Position numbers and translations under genes: made by a program. The notes beneath the pieces are model-generated. The model did no database searches, had not been told where the DNA came from, and saw nothing but the letters and a program-made list of their open reading frames with translations. A DNA stretch of 64,000 nucleotides from Cavia porcellus (Eukaryota > Chordata > Mammalia > Rodentia > Caviidae), in contig NW_026947496.1 in assembly GCF_034190915.1 (NCBI RefSeq), forward strand, positions 34,096,001-34,160,000. The letters run 5' to 3'. Shown here piece after piece: positions 53,440 through 64,000 of the stretch (its first letter is position 1; every line of letters begins with the position of its first letter).

Positions 53440-53510
53440 TCTCTGTTCCCCCAATGTCTAGCATATAGTAGGCACTTAGGGAATCACTGTCCCAGGAATG
53501 AATGGGTTTT
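53440..53510 (+). repeat. L2-like 3' end fragment
   Basis: CCCCCAATGTCTAGCATATA then GTAGGCACTTAGGGAATCA resembles an L2/MIR 3' end. Confidence 0.35.
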
Positions 53511-54184
53511 TAAATCTTTTTTATTTTTATTTTAAAGGGAGTAAAATCAAACACAACAAAACAGAACAAAATAGAACATAAGAAAGCAATGTAAGAGATA
53601 TAAATTTCAAAGCTAGACAACCTGAGATCTTCACTGTCTATCATATTTTTTTCTCTTTAGATTTCTTGAAAACTGTCTATCATATTGTCTCTTGTTTTCT
53701 TCCAAATAGTTGTCCATGTCTTTGCATACATGAAAATTCATACAAAACAACATACTATAAAACTCATCTGAACAGAATGAGGAAGGCAATTTAGGTCTTC
53801 AAAACCAGACAATAGGGAAGTCACTAATGGCTATTTTAGAGCCTCTTGTCCTCTTCAAAATAACTGTCTACTATGTATTGAAGTTGAACAAAACAAAACA
53901 GGCGGGGGGGGGGGGTGCTTGATTTCCCGGTGCTCCAGGTCCCAGGATGGTGTGGGTCCCAGTAAAAGCTGGTGGCTCCTGTCATGAGCCGCTGCAGCCT
54001 GCCACACTCACAGCCACTCATATGGGGGTGGGGGGAGTTGCTTGAAGTTATCTCTTTCTAATGAATTGACCATTTCACTGCCCAAGTTCTGAAATGGCCA
54101 ACAAATCATAGATAGACATCTCTTTAGGCTCCTTCTTGAAACCAACAGCGTCAGGAAGCTGTCGGCCTTGATTCAGGGCCAGGG
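53511..54184. other. Intergenic, no gene
   Basis: Contains a 13-base G run at about 53904. Nothing else recognised. Confidence 0.5.
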
Positions 54185-54226
54185 TTTTTGTTTTTGTTTT
54201 TGTTTTGTTTTTGTTTTTGTTTTGAC
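54185..54226 (+). repeat. (GTTTTT)n simple repeat
   Basis: Seven to eight units of GTTTTT/GTTTT. Confidence 0.9.
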
Positions 54227-54237
54227 AATTGTGAGTT

Positions 54238-54345
54238 CTTTAGGATCTAGGATTATGCTTTGACTGATTTTTGTGTCCTAAACACCAAGCATAGGACCAG
54301 AAGTATAATAGTATTCAATAAGTACTTAAAACTGAATGAGTAAAA
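54238..54345 (+). repeat. L2-like 3' end fragment
   Basis: GTCCTAAACACCAAGCATAG then TATTCAATAAGTACTTAAAA and AACTGAATGAGT match the end of L2 by memory. Confidence 0.5.
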
Positions 54346-57050
54346 ATTCAATATTTTGTAGACAGTATCTTATGTCGGTCAGCTGAAGAATTTCCAGTGA
54401 CATAATTGAAACTTGAGCTGATGTGAGCTGAGATTCTCAGTGTCTGGTTCCACAGAAAACAATATACCACTTTGATAAGCGGAGGGGACCCAGTGTGAGA
54501 ACAGCTAGACCCCTTTCCTTATCCAGAGATAGAGGTTTGCACAGGAAGTGACATGGAAAGGGCATTTGGAATATTGGCTTTTCCTACTCTCTGACATTTT
54601 CCTGCTTCATTTTCCTGCAACTGAATGGTAGCTGTTATTTTTGACATTTAAAAAAAGATGCTAGGACAAGAGTTAGAGTTTCACCTCCCCTCTGTAATAT
54701 AGCTACTTCCCTATAGCCCAGGAGTCCCTTATACCTAAAGTCAGCCCCACTATCTGTTTTCTCCAGCAACAAATAGGTACGATCTATTGTATTTGCAGCA
54801 CTGGGGATAGAACCTAGGCCCACCATGCTTGAACTTCACAACACTATGAAGGTATGGGGCTTGGTTGTCTACACCGTGTATTTTCAGATCTTTCCATAAG
54901 CTTTCTAGGAATAAACATTGCTGACTCCCTTCTGGTCCGAAATGATGCACATGTAACTGAGCTTGTTCAATAGCACCTCCAAATTTTTATTCTGACTCTT
55001 ATTCTCCCAGCTGGGAACAAGCACTACTTCCTGCTTAAGCAGGCTAATGCAGAGAGGATGGAGAATGAATGGGTAGAGTGTACATTAGGGACAGTGGTCA
55101 GCTAAAGGGATCTTCCTTCATGGTGATTTCATGAACTGGATGCCCACACATGTCAAGGTGCCCTGCAGGTAGTAAGCTTGGTCTTTCAGAATGTCGCCAA
55201 GGAGTGTTCCAGAGCATGGATGGAGCTGCTGTGTGACTGAATGTGACACTGTCATTTCTTTGAACAGAAGATGGTGCTGTTGTCAATGCCATGGGCTTCT
55301 CCATCCTTCTCATTCATGCTTACAGTTGCAAAATGGAAAACAAGATTTAAAAAGAGAGAGAGAGAGAGAGAGCAATTTCAGAACAAGATTTATCTGGAGG
55401 CCCAGCTGTTTCCCTGTAGGGTCTAAGGAGGAGGTGAGCACTTGATAGGCTGTCTGAGGTGTGTGCCCTGTGAGTCTGCCTGAAAAGCCTCAGAGAACCT
55501 CCAAGAGAAAAATCTGCACTTTTCAGTGTCAGGTTTATTGTGAAGGCAACATTGAGAAAACTTAAATTCTAACTCAGTAATCAAGGGAGTATTATGGGCT
55601 AGTGGGGATCTGTGGTAGACACCGTTAGTTACTAATCCACCCTTCTTTCTCCCTGACCAGAGAACCATGGTTTTGCACAGGATGGCAATGTGTTGACCCT
55701 GGGCAATGACTCCTGAAAGGAGAGTCTTGTTTCCTTCTTATCCAACCGTCCTTACCGTTGAGAGAATGGGTAAGCTATATCTCAGTCCTGGACTATGAGA
55801 TGTATGCAGAATTCTGCTGGTGATCTATCTGGGAAAATGTTCATTTTCTGAAGGAAGGAGAGAGACCATCCCTTCCACAGCCCCACAGCCTCCCTCTCAT
55901 CCTTCTTGTTGATCACACAGTGTACTCATTACCATGGCCATGGTTTTGAAATCATGAAAGAACAGGTCAGGGAAGACAAACTCTGTGTACAGGTGGCCGG
56001 GAATAAAACCTAGAGAGGACTGAGGGCCCTTGGAACTGTACCACCAATGCTGGCAAATATCTGTTCCTGGACTCACTGAATGGCAGGAAAATTAGCCCCT
56101 AATTGTACAAGATTTTGTTCCCGAGCTTCCTGTTAAGAGCAGCCACATTTCCACCTGATGCAGGATTCCTGTCCCATTGGATATTTTATACTGTAATTAG
56201 CTCAATTAATTTGGAAACTCTGGGTCTTCCTAAAATGAGGAGCCTCATCTGACCAGTTGCCACCATTACTTCTGCTTGAACCTTGTTCCCACCACTGTTC
56301 AGTCTTGCTCTTCGTGGTTGGCCCTCTAGAAGGGGGGAAGAAATAGACTTGATTCCCTGCACCTTTTTCTCTGTCAACTCACATTCAAGTGGCTGAGGAG
56401 GGTAACTCCATCATTGGGGACTGCCATTAGCATCTGGTGAATCTGGAAATTCACTCTGCTTTTCCAGAAAGTAAGAACTTTGGCTTTGTTGTGTAACCTA
56501 GTGGTTCTTAATTTAGTAGAGTAGCATCCTTGGAAATCATCCATCTTTGGGAGCTGCATGTTCATCCAAATATCTGAGCCTCCTGGAGGCCAGTTATGCC
56601 GGAAACTCTGGGTGGTTTGAGCCAATGACTGAATTGTTTAAAAGTTCCATAGGTGGGTTAAGACCTTCTGGACTTACTCCTGCCTCCCCTTTTCCATGGC
56701 AGATGTTCACCATCAGTTGGGAAGGAAAGGAGCAAAAGCCAATTACGTGGGGCCAAGCCATTCTTCCAACACTCAGCAAATTACTCCTTTGGAGAGAGGT
56801 ATGTGGGACTGCATGTTCTTCACAAGAGGCCAAGAAAGCAGAGCAGGGACTCCTAAGAGAATTTTGGGGTCAACAGTGAGGAAAGGGCACTCATAATGAA
56901 TTCCCAGGTGGAGTATGGTCATCCTGCCAGCTCCTCCTGTGTGTGTCATCCAGATACCAATGAAACTGACATGAAGAATTGGGGTCACTCAATTTTCCAT
57001 CAGCTTATCATTTAGACACAATTTCATACGATTTAAAATAAAAATAAAAA
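54346..57050. other. Intergenic, no gene recognised
   Basis: Closer to average GC than the introns. Contains a (GA)n run at 55349-55373. Several short open frames occur on both strands, none with a recognisable domain. Confidence 0.5.
55349..55373 (+). repeat. (GA)n simple repeat
   Basis: About eleven GA units. Confidence 0.9.
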
Positions 57051-57052
57051 TA

Positions 57053-57248
57053 AGGCCACCTGTAATCCTAGGACTTTGGAAGGCCAAGGCAGGAGGATAC
57101 AAGTTTGAGCCTAACCTGGGCAATTTAACGACTTAACAATACCCCATCTCAAAATAAATGATGTGAAAAGGGCTAGTGATGTAGCTCAGTGTGAGGGCCC
57201 TGGCTTCAATCGCCACTACCACAAACAAAAGAAAACAAACAAACAAAA
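57053..57248 (+). mobile_element. B1-dID dimeric SINE
   Basis: CACCTGTAATCCTAGGACTT, GCCAAGGCAGGAGGATACAA, AAAATAAATGATGTG linker, then GGGCTAGTGATGTAGCTCAG and a CAAAAGAAAAC tail. Confidence 0.85.
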
Positions 57249-58125
57249 CCACTCTTATTCCTACTACCAGCTCCTTTCCTTTCCCATTTTTGCTTTTCTG
57301 CAAATAAAAATGGCCCCTGCTCAGTGGGTTTCCTGTTCTGGAAAGTGTATGAAAACCCATAGAGGCTGTCTCAGGGCACAGGCCTGGTGTTTACAGGGTA
57401 GGGTCAAATGTGTAAACATTTGCCAAGCGAAGAGTGCAGGAGTAAGCCTGCTTCTCCAGGCTGTTTCAGAGGAAAATTAGAATTCCTCCGCCCTCCACCA
57501 GTATCAGAATCCCTCACTCCACTGATTTGGGAGGAGATGCAGTATGCTCAGCGCACAGATCCCCTGTTAGATGATGAATTGTTCTACATCAGACAGTGGA
57601 GGGAGTCCTAGGCAGCGTGAGCAGCAGAGATCCTCGTGGCCGTGTTTGCAATAAGGGATCCACTATGGCTGCTTTATGTTGCTGGCCCAGTAAAGCGACT
57701 GAGTCACAAGAAGTCCTGCCAGTACGCTGGAGCTTCCTCACCTCGCCAGACTCAGGCAGGACAGGCCCATCACAGTTCCCACAATTGCAGCTACCCAGGC
57801 GTCTCCCCTGCTTTATATGTAGGGATCCTACAAGCTTCAGTGTTTCGTACCTGGCTCACAGCCAGAGGGCGCCGCTGTTTACTAAGTCCACGTTGCTGAT
57901 TCTGAACTGGCTTGTCACAAGGTTTCCCAGGTGGTCACTGGAACAGTTTCCGGGTGCCATGCAGTTTCCTGCTTAGCTAGGGCAGAAGTCGCTTGCACCC
58001 CACCAAGCAGCTCACATCATCTCTGTGGGAGGCAGGTTTAGGCTTTGTCCTAGCTCTTCGGCAGGAGGCCCCTGAGTCTCCCCCCCCCCCCGCCCCCCGA
58101 AATGTATTGCCTCTTTTTGTCAATG
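57249..58125. other. Intergenic, no gene
   Basis: Short open frames only. A poly-C run of about 13, followed by GCCCCCC, lies at 58080-58099. Confidence 0.5.
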
Positions 58126-58420
58126 GGAACATACATGTTTTAGGGTGAGATTGATATAACGCTGGTGATATCTGAGTAAAGCAGATTGCACTCCTTTGAA
58201 GTGAGTGGGCCTCACCCAATCGATTGAAGGCCTCGCTAGAATAAAAGATGGGCCTCCCGTGGGATTGTGTCTCCACCTTTGGCTCTCCCACCCGACACAG
58301 CCTGCTAGCCCACACAGAGTTTGGATTTGCTGTGATCTCATTTCTTCTGATAAATCTATAAACACACCCTACAGATTTTTTCCGTAGAGAACCCAGGCTA
58401 GTACATCATGCCCTATTGAT
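58126..58420 (-). repeat. MLT2-like ERVL LTR remnant
   Basis: Contains GAGTAAAGCAGATTGCACTC, CACCCAATCGATTGAAGGCC, GATAAATCTATAAACACACC and AGAGAACCCAGGCTAGTACA, the order of an MLT2 LTR in reverse complement. Confidence 0.6.
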
Positions 58421-58842
58421 GTTAGCTCATCTAGGCAAAGGGTAGGCTTTCATCCAAGGGGATTTCACCAATCAGCTGTGACTTTCTGGAGCCCTTGCAC
58501 CCCAAATCAGAACCCTGTCAGAATCAGCTCACCTCTTTGGTGTGTGTTGGTGCCATCTAGTGCTGTGTATCGGTACTGCAGTGCCCCAACCTTTTGGCTT
58601 CACTTTCAGTTATCGCTAAACATACGTGCAAAAATCTCCAACTTGGGTGCATCATTCGCTCTTTTATTCAGTCAGCAAGCATTTAGTGAAAGCTTGCTTG
58701 TGCAGAAGGCACTGAAAAAGATACAAAGACCACTCAAGCGACGATCTGTCCCATTCATGGAACAGGAGAAAAGGAGTCAATCCAGCTGAGGTAGATCAGC
58801 GTTGAGTGTGCCCTGGACAACAGGGGGTCCTGGCCCTTTCTT

Positions 58843-58940
58843 ATTTTCTATTTTGAGATAGAGTCTCACTAAGTCACTAGGTCACCCAAGGTAGGCTTGA
58901 ACATGTAATTCTCCTATCTCAGCCTCACAGATTTCCAGGA
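58843..58940 (-). mobile_element. B1-related SINE, diverged
   Basis: TTTTGAGATAGAGTCTCACT, GGTAGGCTTGAACATGTAAT, TCTCCTATCTCAGCCTCACA. Confidence 0.65.
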
Positions 58941-58959
58941 AGGATTCTGATTTCTGAGA

Positions 58960-61270
58960 ATCATAGGATTTTCACAGCCCATCATGCAGCGGACCATCCT
59001 CTCACAGGGAGGAGAATGAGGTGTGTGGCAGGCAGTGTTCAGGCTTCCTGCTGCAGGTACAGGATGTGGCATGGCCCCAAGGAGGAAAGGCATTAGCAGC
59101 CAGAGTCACTTCTCTTCTAGAGGGGCCAACACGAACCCTGGGCCTTCATTGTGGGAGCCTGCTGGCTACAGGGGCTCCTCCTCCCGCAGCACAGAGCTTC
59201 GTGTGCCTTTTGACACCATGCCTGGGCTAGGAAGCAGCGCTCCCTGCTCAGTGACATCCTCTGGCAAATCAGGCAGTAGACCCTTGATAAAATCAATAGT
59301 ATGCATCCAGCCTTCCCGCCGGGACCACATTAATCTGCACATTTTTGCCACATCAGTGCCTCTTGTGACAGCTCAAGATGTTTTTCTGCTTCCGAATACC
59401 CCTTTATTAAAAGACTTGGGAGCCCAGACGTGTTAACCAGCCGTCCCTCTGGCACCCCCAGCCTCACCATTTTCCCAGTTCAGCTTCTATGTCTTGGCTT
59501 CTCCCACAAGCTTTTCCACATCATTCATTTTGACATTTAAAAATTTCCAAGCTTGCTCTGAAATGCCACAAATGCTGCCATTGTTTTTCACAGGGCTTTG
59601 GAATGCTGAGACTCCCAGGACAGTGGGAACGGGTCTGGGCCTTGGCAGGGGGCTGCCCATGGAGAATGTGGTCAAACAGGCTTGAGGCCGTTGGCTCCCT
59701 GGCCTGCATCCATGCTTGCTGCGCCTGGTCCAGTTTTGTTCTTTCAGAGCATCACAGAACCACTTCAGACACTCCTTTTACATAGGAAAATGACCTCTCT
59801 GTACCACAGGGCGTGTTTTTCTCACCTTCTGCTTGGTGCTTGCCTGGAACAGCCCTGCAGTTGTCAGAAGAGGATGTGAGAGAACACAAACCTGGTGTAT
59901 TTGGTCCCCAGCCACAGCAGCTGCTTTTTTATAATCCTCTGTTGTTCAGAATCCTCGGACTGCTTCCTTAAGACTTTATGTCCAGCTTGCTTTGGCCACA
60001 GGTGCTATTTTTGCACCCGGGCTCTTACAGCAATCTGCCGGTTGATGAATGAGCCGGGGCAGCCGGATGCACACGGGTGAGCAGGCCTGGACTCGCACTG
60101 AAGTCGCTGAGACCCGGAGCTGTGCCTCTGCCCTGCTGCCTTCTTGCACCTTTTTCTAAGCTTCATATACTGCTCCTCACAGCTTGGGCACTCCTCAAGG
60201 TTTCCTGAATAGAGAGCATTCACACAGGCATGGCTGTACTCTGAATCTTAGTACAGGACATCATCTTCCAATTCTGCCTTAGCTGGCAAGGACATCAGCA
60301 AGACACAGCGCTGATTTCAGTTGTGTTAACTATTTCTGCATGTTTAAGCTCACAGGCTAGAAGATGCAAACAACAGGGCAGAGGTAGGTAACCACATTTT
60401 ATTTTGCCCAGTGAGACATAAACTAAAACAAAACAAAATGACATCCACAATCACTATTGCTCTCATTTCCTAAAACAGAACATATTTTAGTCTCAAAATA
60501 ACGGAAAAGAATAAAATCAGTGAAAGACAACATTTGCCAGGCACGGAAAGGTCTCTTCCTGTGGTTTCACTGCAGAGCAGTTGAGATGCCTCGGCTGCTC
60601 ACCATCCGAGAGGGGAGCAAAGCTGAATCACTGGTCTATGCGGCTGTGCCTCCTTCTGTGGCATGAGCACCACTCTGCCAGGCTTCTGTTAAAGGCAGAT
60701 TCTTCTCCATTAGGTTCAGACTGGACCTGACAGTCTGCCTTTCAGCAAGCTGCCAGCAAGTCCAGGGCTGCCGCTCCCTGCTCCATGCATAGCATAGAAG
60801 GCTTACTGTACACTGTGCTGAAAACAAACCAGAAGTTCAGTTCTGTCAGCAAATAAAAAGGTTAGGCAAAATAGTTACATATTCTGAGGCATGTAATCAA
60901 TGACAGCAAATCACTGTTCAGCTAGATTCTCTGCCATTGCTGACCAGAGTTGTCAGGCTGCCTGTTCTGCCAGCGGTCACATGCAGTAATGTGTTGTGAC
61001 CCTTTGTGACCCTAAGCACTGTAAGAATAATGCCCATGGCACTGCTTCTGTTCTCCAGCTCCATGCCAGCACCAGTGTGACATAAAGTAACCAGAGGTTT
61101 CAAGCCCTGCTTCTTGGTTTCTGCTGTTTCAATGTCTTCCCAAGATCCCATCCCCCCAACCAAACCCTAAGAGCAAACAGATGTACATTGAGAATCAAGG
61201 ATCGCAGGGTTGACCCATGGCAGCTGAGGAGAAGAAGCTGGGGCTGGATTAGTTGTGTTTCTGATACCAT
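58960..61270. other. Intergenic, no gene established
   Basis: Average GC. A short Cys-containing minus-strand frame at 60005-60240 is discussed as a finding. No splice-supported gene or clear repeat was recognised elsewhere. Confidence 0.45.
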
Positions 61271-61614
61271 GGCTGCCATGGTTTGACTTTGGGCTCTCCA
61301 TCGAAGGTCCACCTGTTGGAAGTTTGGTTTCCAGGGTGATGCTTTTGGGAACTGGTAGAACCTTTAAAAGGTGGGGCCTGGTGAGAGGTCTTCATGCCCT
61401 GGAAGAGAATTATAGGATCCTAGCCCCTTTCTCTGCTAGGTGAATGGCTTTGTCTGCCACAGGCTCCCATCATGATGTGGTGCTTTACTACAGATTCCAA
61501 AACAATAGGGCCAACTGGCCAAAAGCTTCAAAACTGTGAACCAAAATAAACCTTGCTTCTTTATAACTTAATTATTAACTCAGAGATTTGTGATAGTATT
61601 GGAAAGCTGACTAT
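61270..61614 (+). mobile_element. ERVL-MaLR LTR remnant (MLT1/MST-like)
   Basis: CCATGGTTTGACTTTGGGCT, TTTAAAAGGTGGGGCCTGGT, GTGAACCAAAATAAACCTTG (AATAAA) and an end near GCTGACTATCACA. Confidence 0.6.
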
Positions 61615-62485
61615 CACAAAGGCAAGTGCCATGGGTACACTGCTTCCTTGCATGTGTGTCGTGCTGGGTTGAGGAGTAGGAGGACGGGAAGGTCCACTGT
61701 CTAAGTGGGAGATCTGGCTGACTGCTCTGACCAAACTACTGTGAAATGTAGATGTGATATCTTCATTTGGTACCTACGCCTTTTTCCTCCATTTTTACAA
61801 AATGATGCTTGACCTCACTGCATTCAACACAATAATATTATGAGAAATTCCTAAGTTATTTCAGGGCTCACCCACTGGATACCCAAAGTGTGACAGATAC
61901 TGAAGTACTTTGGGAATTTCTCTTATATGACTCTAGTCTCCTCCAATGAATGGATATCTAACTTAGGAAACACACTTAAAATTAAGGTTTTTTCAAATCT
62001 TACCCCAGAACCTCTTAATGAGGGAATTTTTTGCTATCCATTTCTTTGATAAATCTCAAGGCTTCTAAAATAATGAATAATGGACCAGTAAGTGAAATGG
62101 GATTCTATTTAAGGATACTTAAGCCCTTAGGTGAAAAGTTTCAGGACAAATTTAAAGAAAAATATTAGGTGTTATTGATGGGTAGTCCAAGTGCATATAA
62201 ATAATAGTTTTTGAAATTAAAGCTTGCAGCCAATAGGAAAAAAATTTATAATTGATTTTTAAATTCATTAGTGAAAGAGATGATAACGACAATGTTTTCT
62301 ATCATTATATGCTGTGTTTTATTAGGCATCTTAGTTCAAAAGATCACAGTCTATTTAGACCTACCTTTTATTTTCAGAAGCAATATAAACCTGGAGAGAT
62401 GAGATGTGTTACTCTGGGCCAGGCTGGTCTTGTAGAGCTGAGAAGATCTTTCAAATGATCTTGATCTTGTGTACTGTCTTGAAGC
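61615..62485. other. Intergenic, no gene
   Basis: AT-rich, no recognised repeat or frame. Confidence 0.5.
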
Positions 62486-62605
62486 TTTTTTTTTTTTTTT
62501 CCCTGTACTGGAAATTGAACAGGGCCCTTGCACGGAGCTACATTCCCAGCCCTTTTTTTACATTTTATTTTGAGACAGGGTCTTCTGCAGGGCTAAAATG
62601 CATAA
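62486..62605 (-). mobile_element. Partial B1-dID SINE
   Basis: T-run, CCCTGTACTGGAAATTGAAC, CTACATTCCCAGCCC (dID half), then TTTTGAGACAGGGTCTTCTG (start of the B1 half), after which it breaks off. Confidence 0.7.
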
Positions 62606-64000
62606 GTACCAGGACTCTCAGGAATGCCTTTCTCCTCTTTTTCATCCCTTCTTCACCCAGCCCCAAAACCCACAACTGCTGAGAATGCTTTTGTTTCTTT
62701 TACATTTCTCTTTTTAGAAGTGAAAGCACTTTTGTGTTTCTAAGGTGAATTGATCTTGAGTTGCAGAGTTTAAAAACAAAATAAATGCAGTGCAGGAAGT
62801 GAAATGCCAGAAATTGCTTGTGTCCAGGCCAGCCGGACGCTTTGCTTGGGGAGTCTGGCAGGCTTCCCCTGGAGTGCTGGCCACAGCTGGTCTGGCCCAG
62901 GACCCTGTTGTCCCCAGCACTTCTTCCAGTACAGATAGAAGGCTGATAGCACGGTCACATGCTTGGTAACTGATCATATCTCAAGTATCCCCTTTTATGA
63001 GATGAAGACTTTTGCCTTGATCCTTCCATGGGGCCTCAGTGTGGGGGTAGAAAGAGCTTACAGAAAGGCCTCACGGAAACAGGGAAAACACTACCATCAC
63101 ATCCATTATGGTTCTTGGACGTCATATGTACACGGGAAGGGAATTGGCCCACTGTGCAGCTCCTTCTGGGGGACAGCGTTTTGTCCCACACTTGATTGAG
63201 GGGCTCAAGGTTGGCCCTTGCCCTTGGGGTACATCAGCTGCCCCTTTGCCAATCCCACCATGCCTCTCCCTTGGGTCACCTCAGGCTGCCCAATGCTGCT
63301 TTGCACCTGCTGACAGAACCACTTGATGGCACTGTGAGAACTGGAGAAAAGAGGTTGCTGTCTCCAAACTGTCCTAGCCACCGAGGCCTTCCAAGCACAA
63401 CAAGACAAATCACTCCCCAGTTGTGCTCCTGCCCACCCTGCTCTCCTATCCCAGCTGCATGCAAAGATTTAGTGGCCTCTGGGCCTCTTCCTTGTCTCAT
63501 ACTCACACCTTCCATCCTATTTATTTTTTTTTTTTTTGGTGGGGGGTGGGGATTTCATCATTCTGTGTGTTTGGGAAGGCCCTGGGGTCTTAGGCAATCT
63601 GTAAGAGCAGAAAAGACCGTGCAAATTAGCAAGAACTTGGGAATTTCTCTAAAAGTGAAAGCAGAAGTGCCTAAAATCCTTTGGGCCACATGACTTGCTT
63701 TCTAGAAGATAGAAGCAAACAGCTGTGGGGGAGGGCAGGGAGGAGGCAGCCGGAGAAGGCATTGGGGAAGAATGGAAGGAATGTGCCCAGGGCAGGACTG
63801 GGTCTCTGCCCTGGAATCCTGGGCTTATGTTGCTGATTTAAGCTGTTCTGTTCTGGGCTTCCCAGCTGCCAAGGTGTCAAAATCCCCCTTGTTGGGGACA
63901 AGGGTGGGTGGGTCATGGTCAGGGGCCCTTAGCTCTGGCTTCCGGTTTCCAGTTCGTATGTCCACTTCTCCTTTCCCAAGAAAAGGGGGCATAGAGTAAG
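62606..64000. other. Intergenic, no gene recognised
   Basis: A 12-base T run followed by GGTGGGGGGTGGGG at 63525-63550 could be the tail of an old SINE. Open frames of up to 165 codons show no family features. Confidence 0.45.

Noticed and set aside
63196..63693. 165-codon plus frame at the right edge
   Set aside because: Runs through a T12/G-rich tract and lacks any recognisable motif or splice support.
1..64000. CRISPR arrays, operons, phage or plasmid features
   Set aside because: The sequence is mammalian; no regularly spaced direct repeats or prokaryotic gene order were seen.

Overview
This window comes from a mammalian, almost certainly rodent, genome. It has sparse exons with GT..AG introns, one CpG island, and a dense load of retroposons. 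The youngest SINEs are ID elements (tRNA-Ala-derived, with clear A and B boxes). Older ones are B1 and dimeric B1-dID elements, several showing the internal duplication typical of rodent B1. I see no B2 or B4, which points to a non-muroid rodent (squirrel, beaver or related). The exact species cannot be read from the sequence.

The only protein-coding gene I can support is TARBP1 on the minus strand. It runs from the start codon at 50265 to beyond the left edge. I placed 23 consecutive coding exons with consistent phase, 3705 coding bases or 1235 codons, all open, with GT..AG at every internal boundary. They cover the long alpha-helical N-terminal and middle part of the protein. The C-terminal SPOUT (SpoU/TrmH-like) 2'-O-methyltransferase domain is not in the window; its exons should lie just left of base 1. 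Exon 1 sits in a strong CpG island (about 49400-50420) with NRF1-like sites upstream of the ATG and no TATA box that I can see.

Layout. 1-2003: partial intron 23, with a palindromic mariner-derived element at its left. 2004-50265: TARBP1 exons 23 to 1, with introns from 93 bp (intron 16) to about 6.6 kb (intron 12). Intron 12 is largely old LINE-1, broken by a second palindromic mariner element and several SINEs. Other introns hold ID and B1-dID SINEs, nested ERVL-MaLR LTRs, a MER2-like and another Tigger-like DNA transposon, a 75-bp hAT micro-element, MER5A, MIR and L2 fragments, and a (CT)n(AT)n microsatellite. 50266-64000: the TARBP1 promoter flank and then about 13 kb of intergenic DNA with LINE-1, SINE, LTR and L2 remnants. 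I found no convincing gene there.

I found no RNA gene, CRISPR array, bacterial-type operon or viral gene. The less ordinary items are the two fold-back mariner derivatives whose two arms are both copies of the transposase 3' end, the hAT micro-element, and the Tigger-like MITE with an exact TA duplication. Family names for repeats rest on memory of consensus sequences and were not checked with a search.
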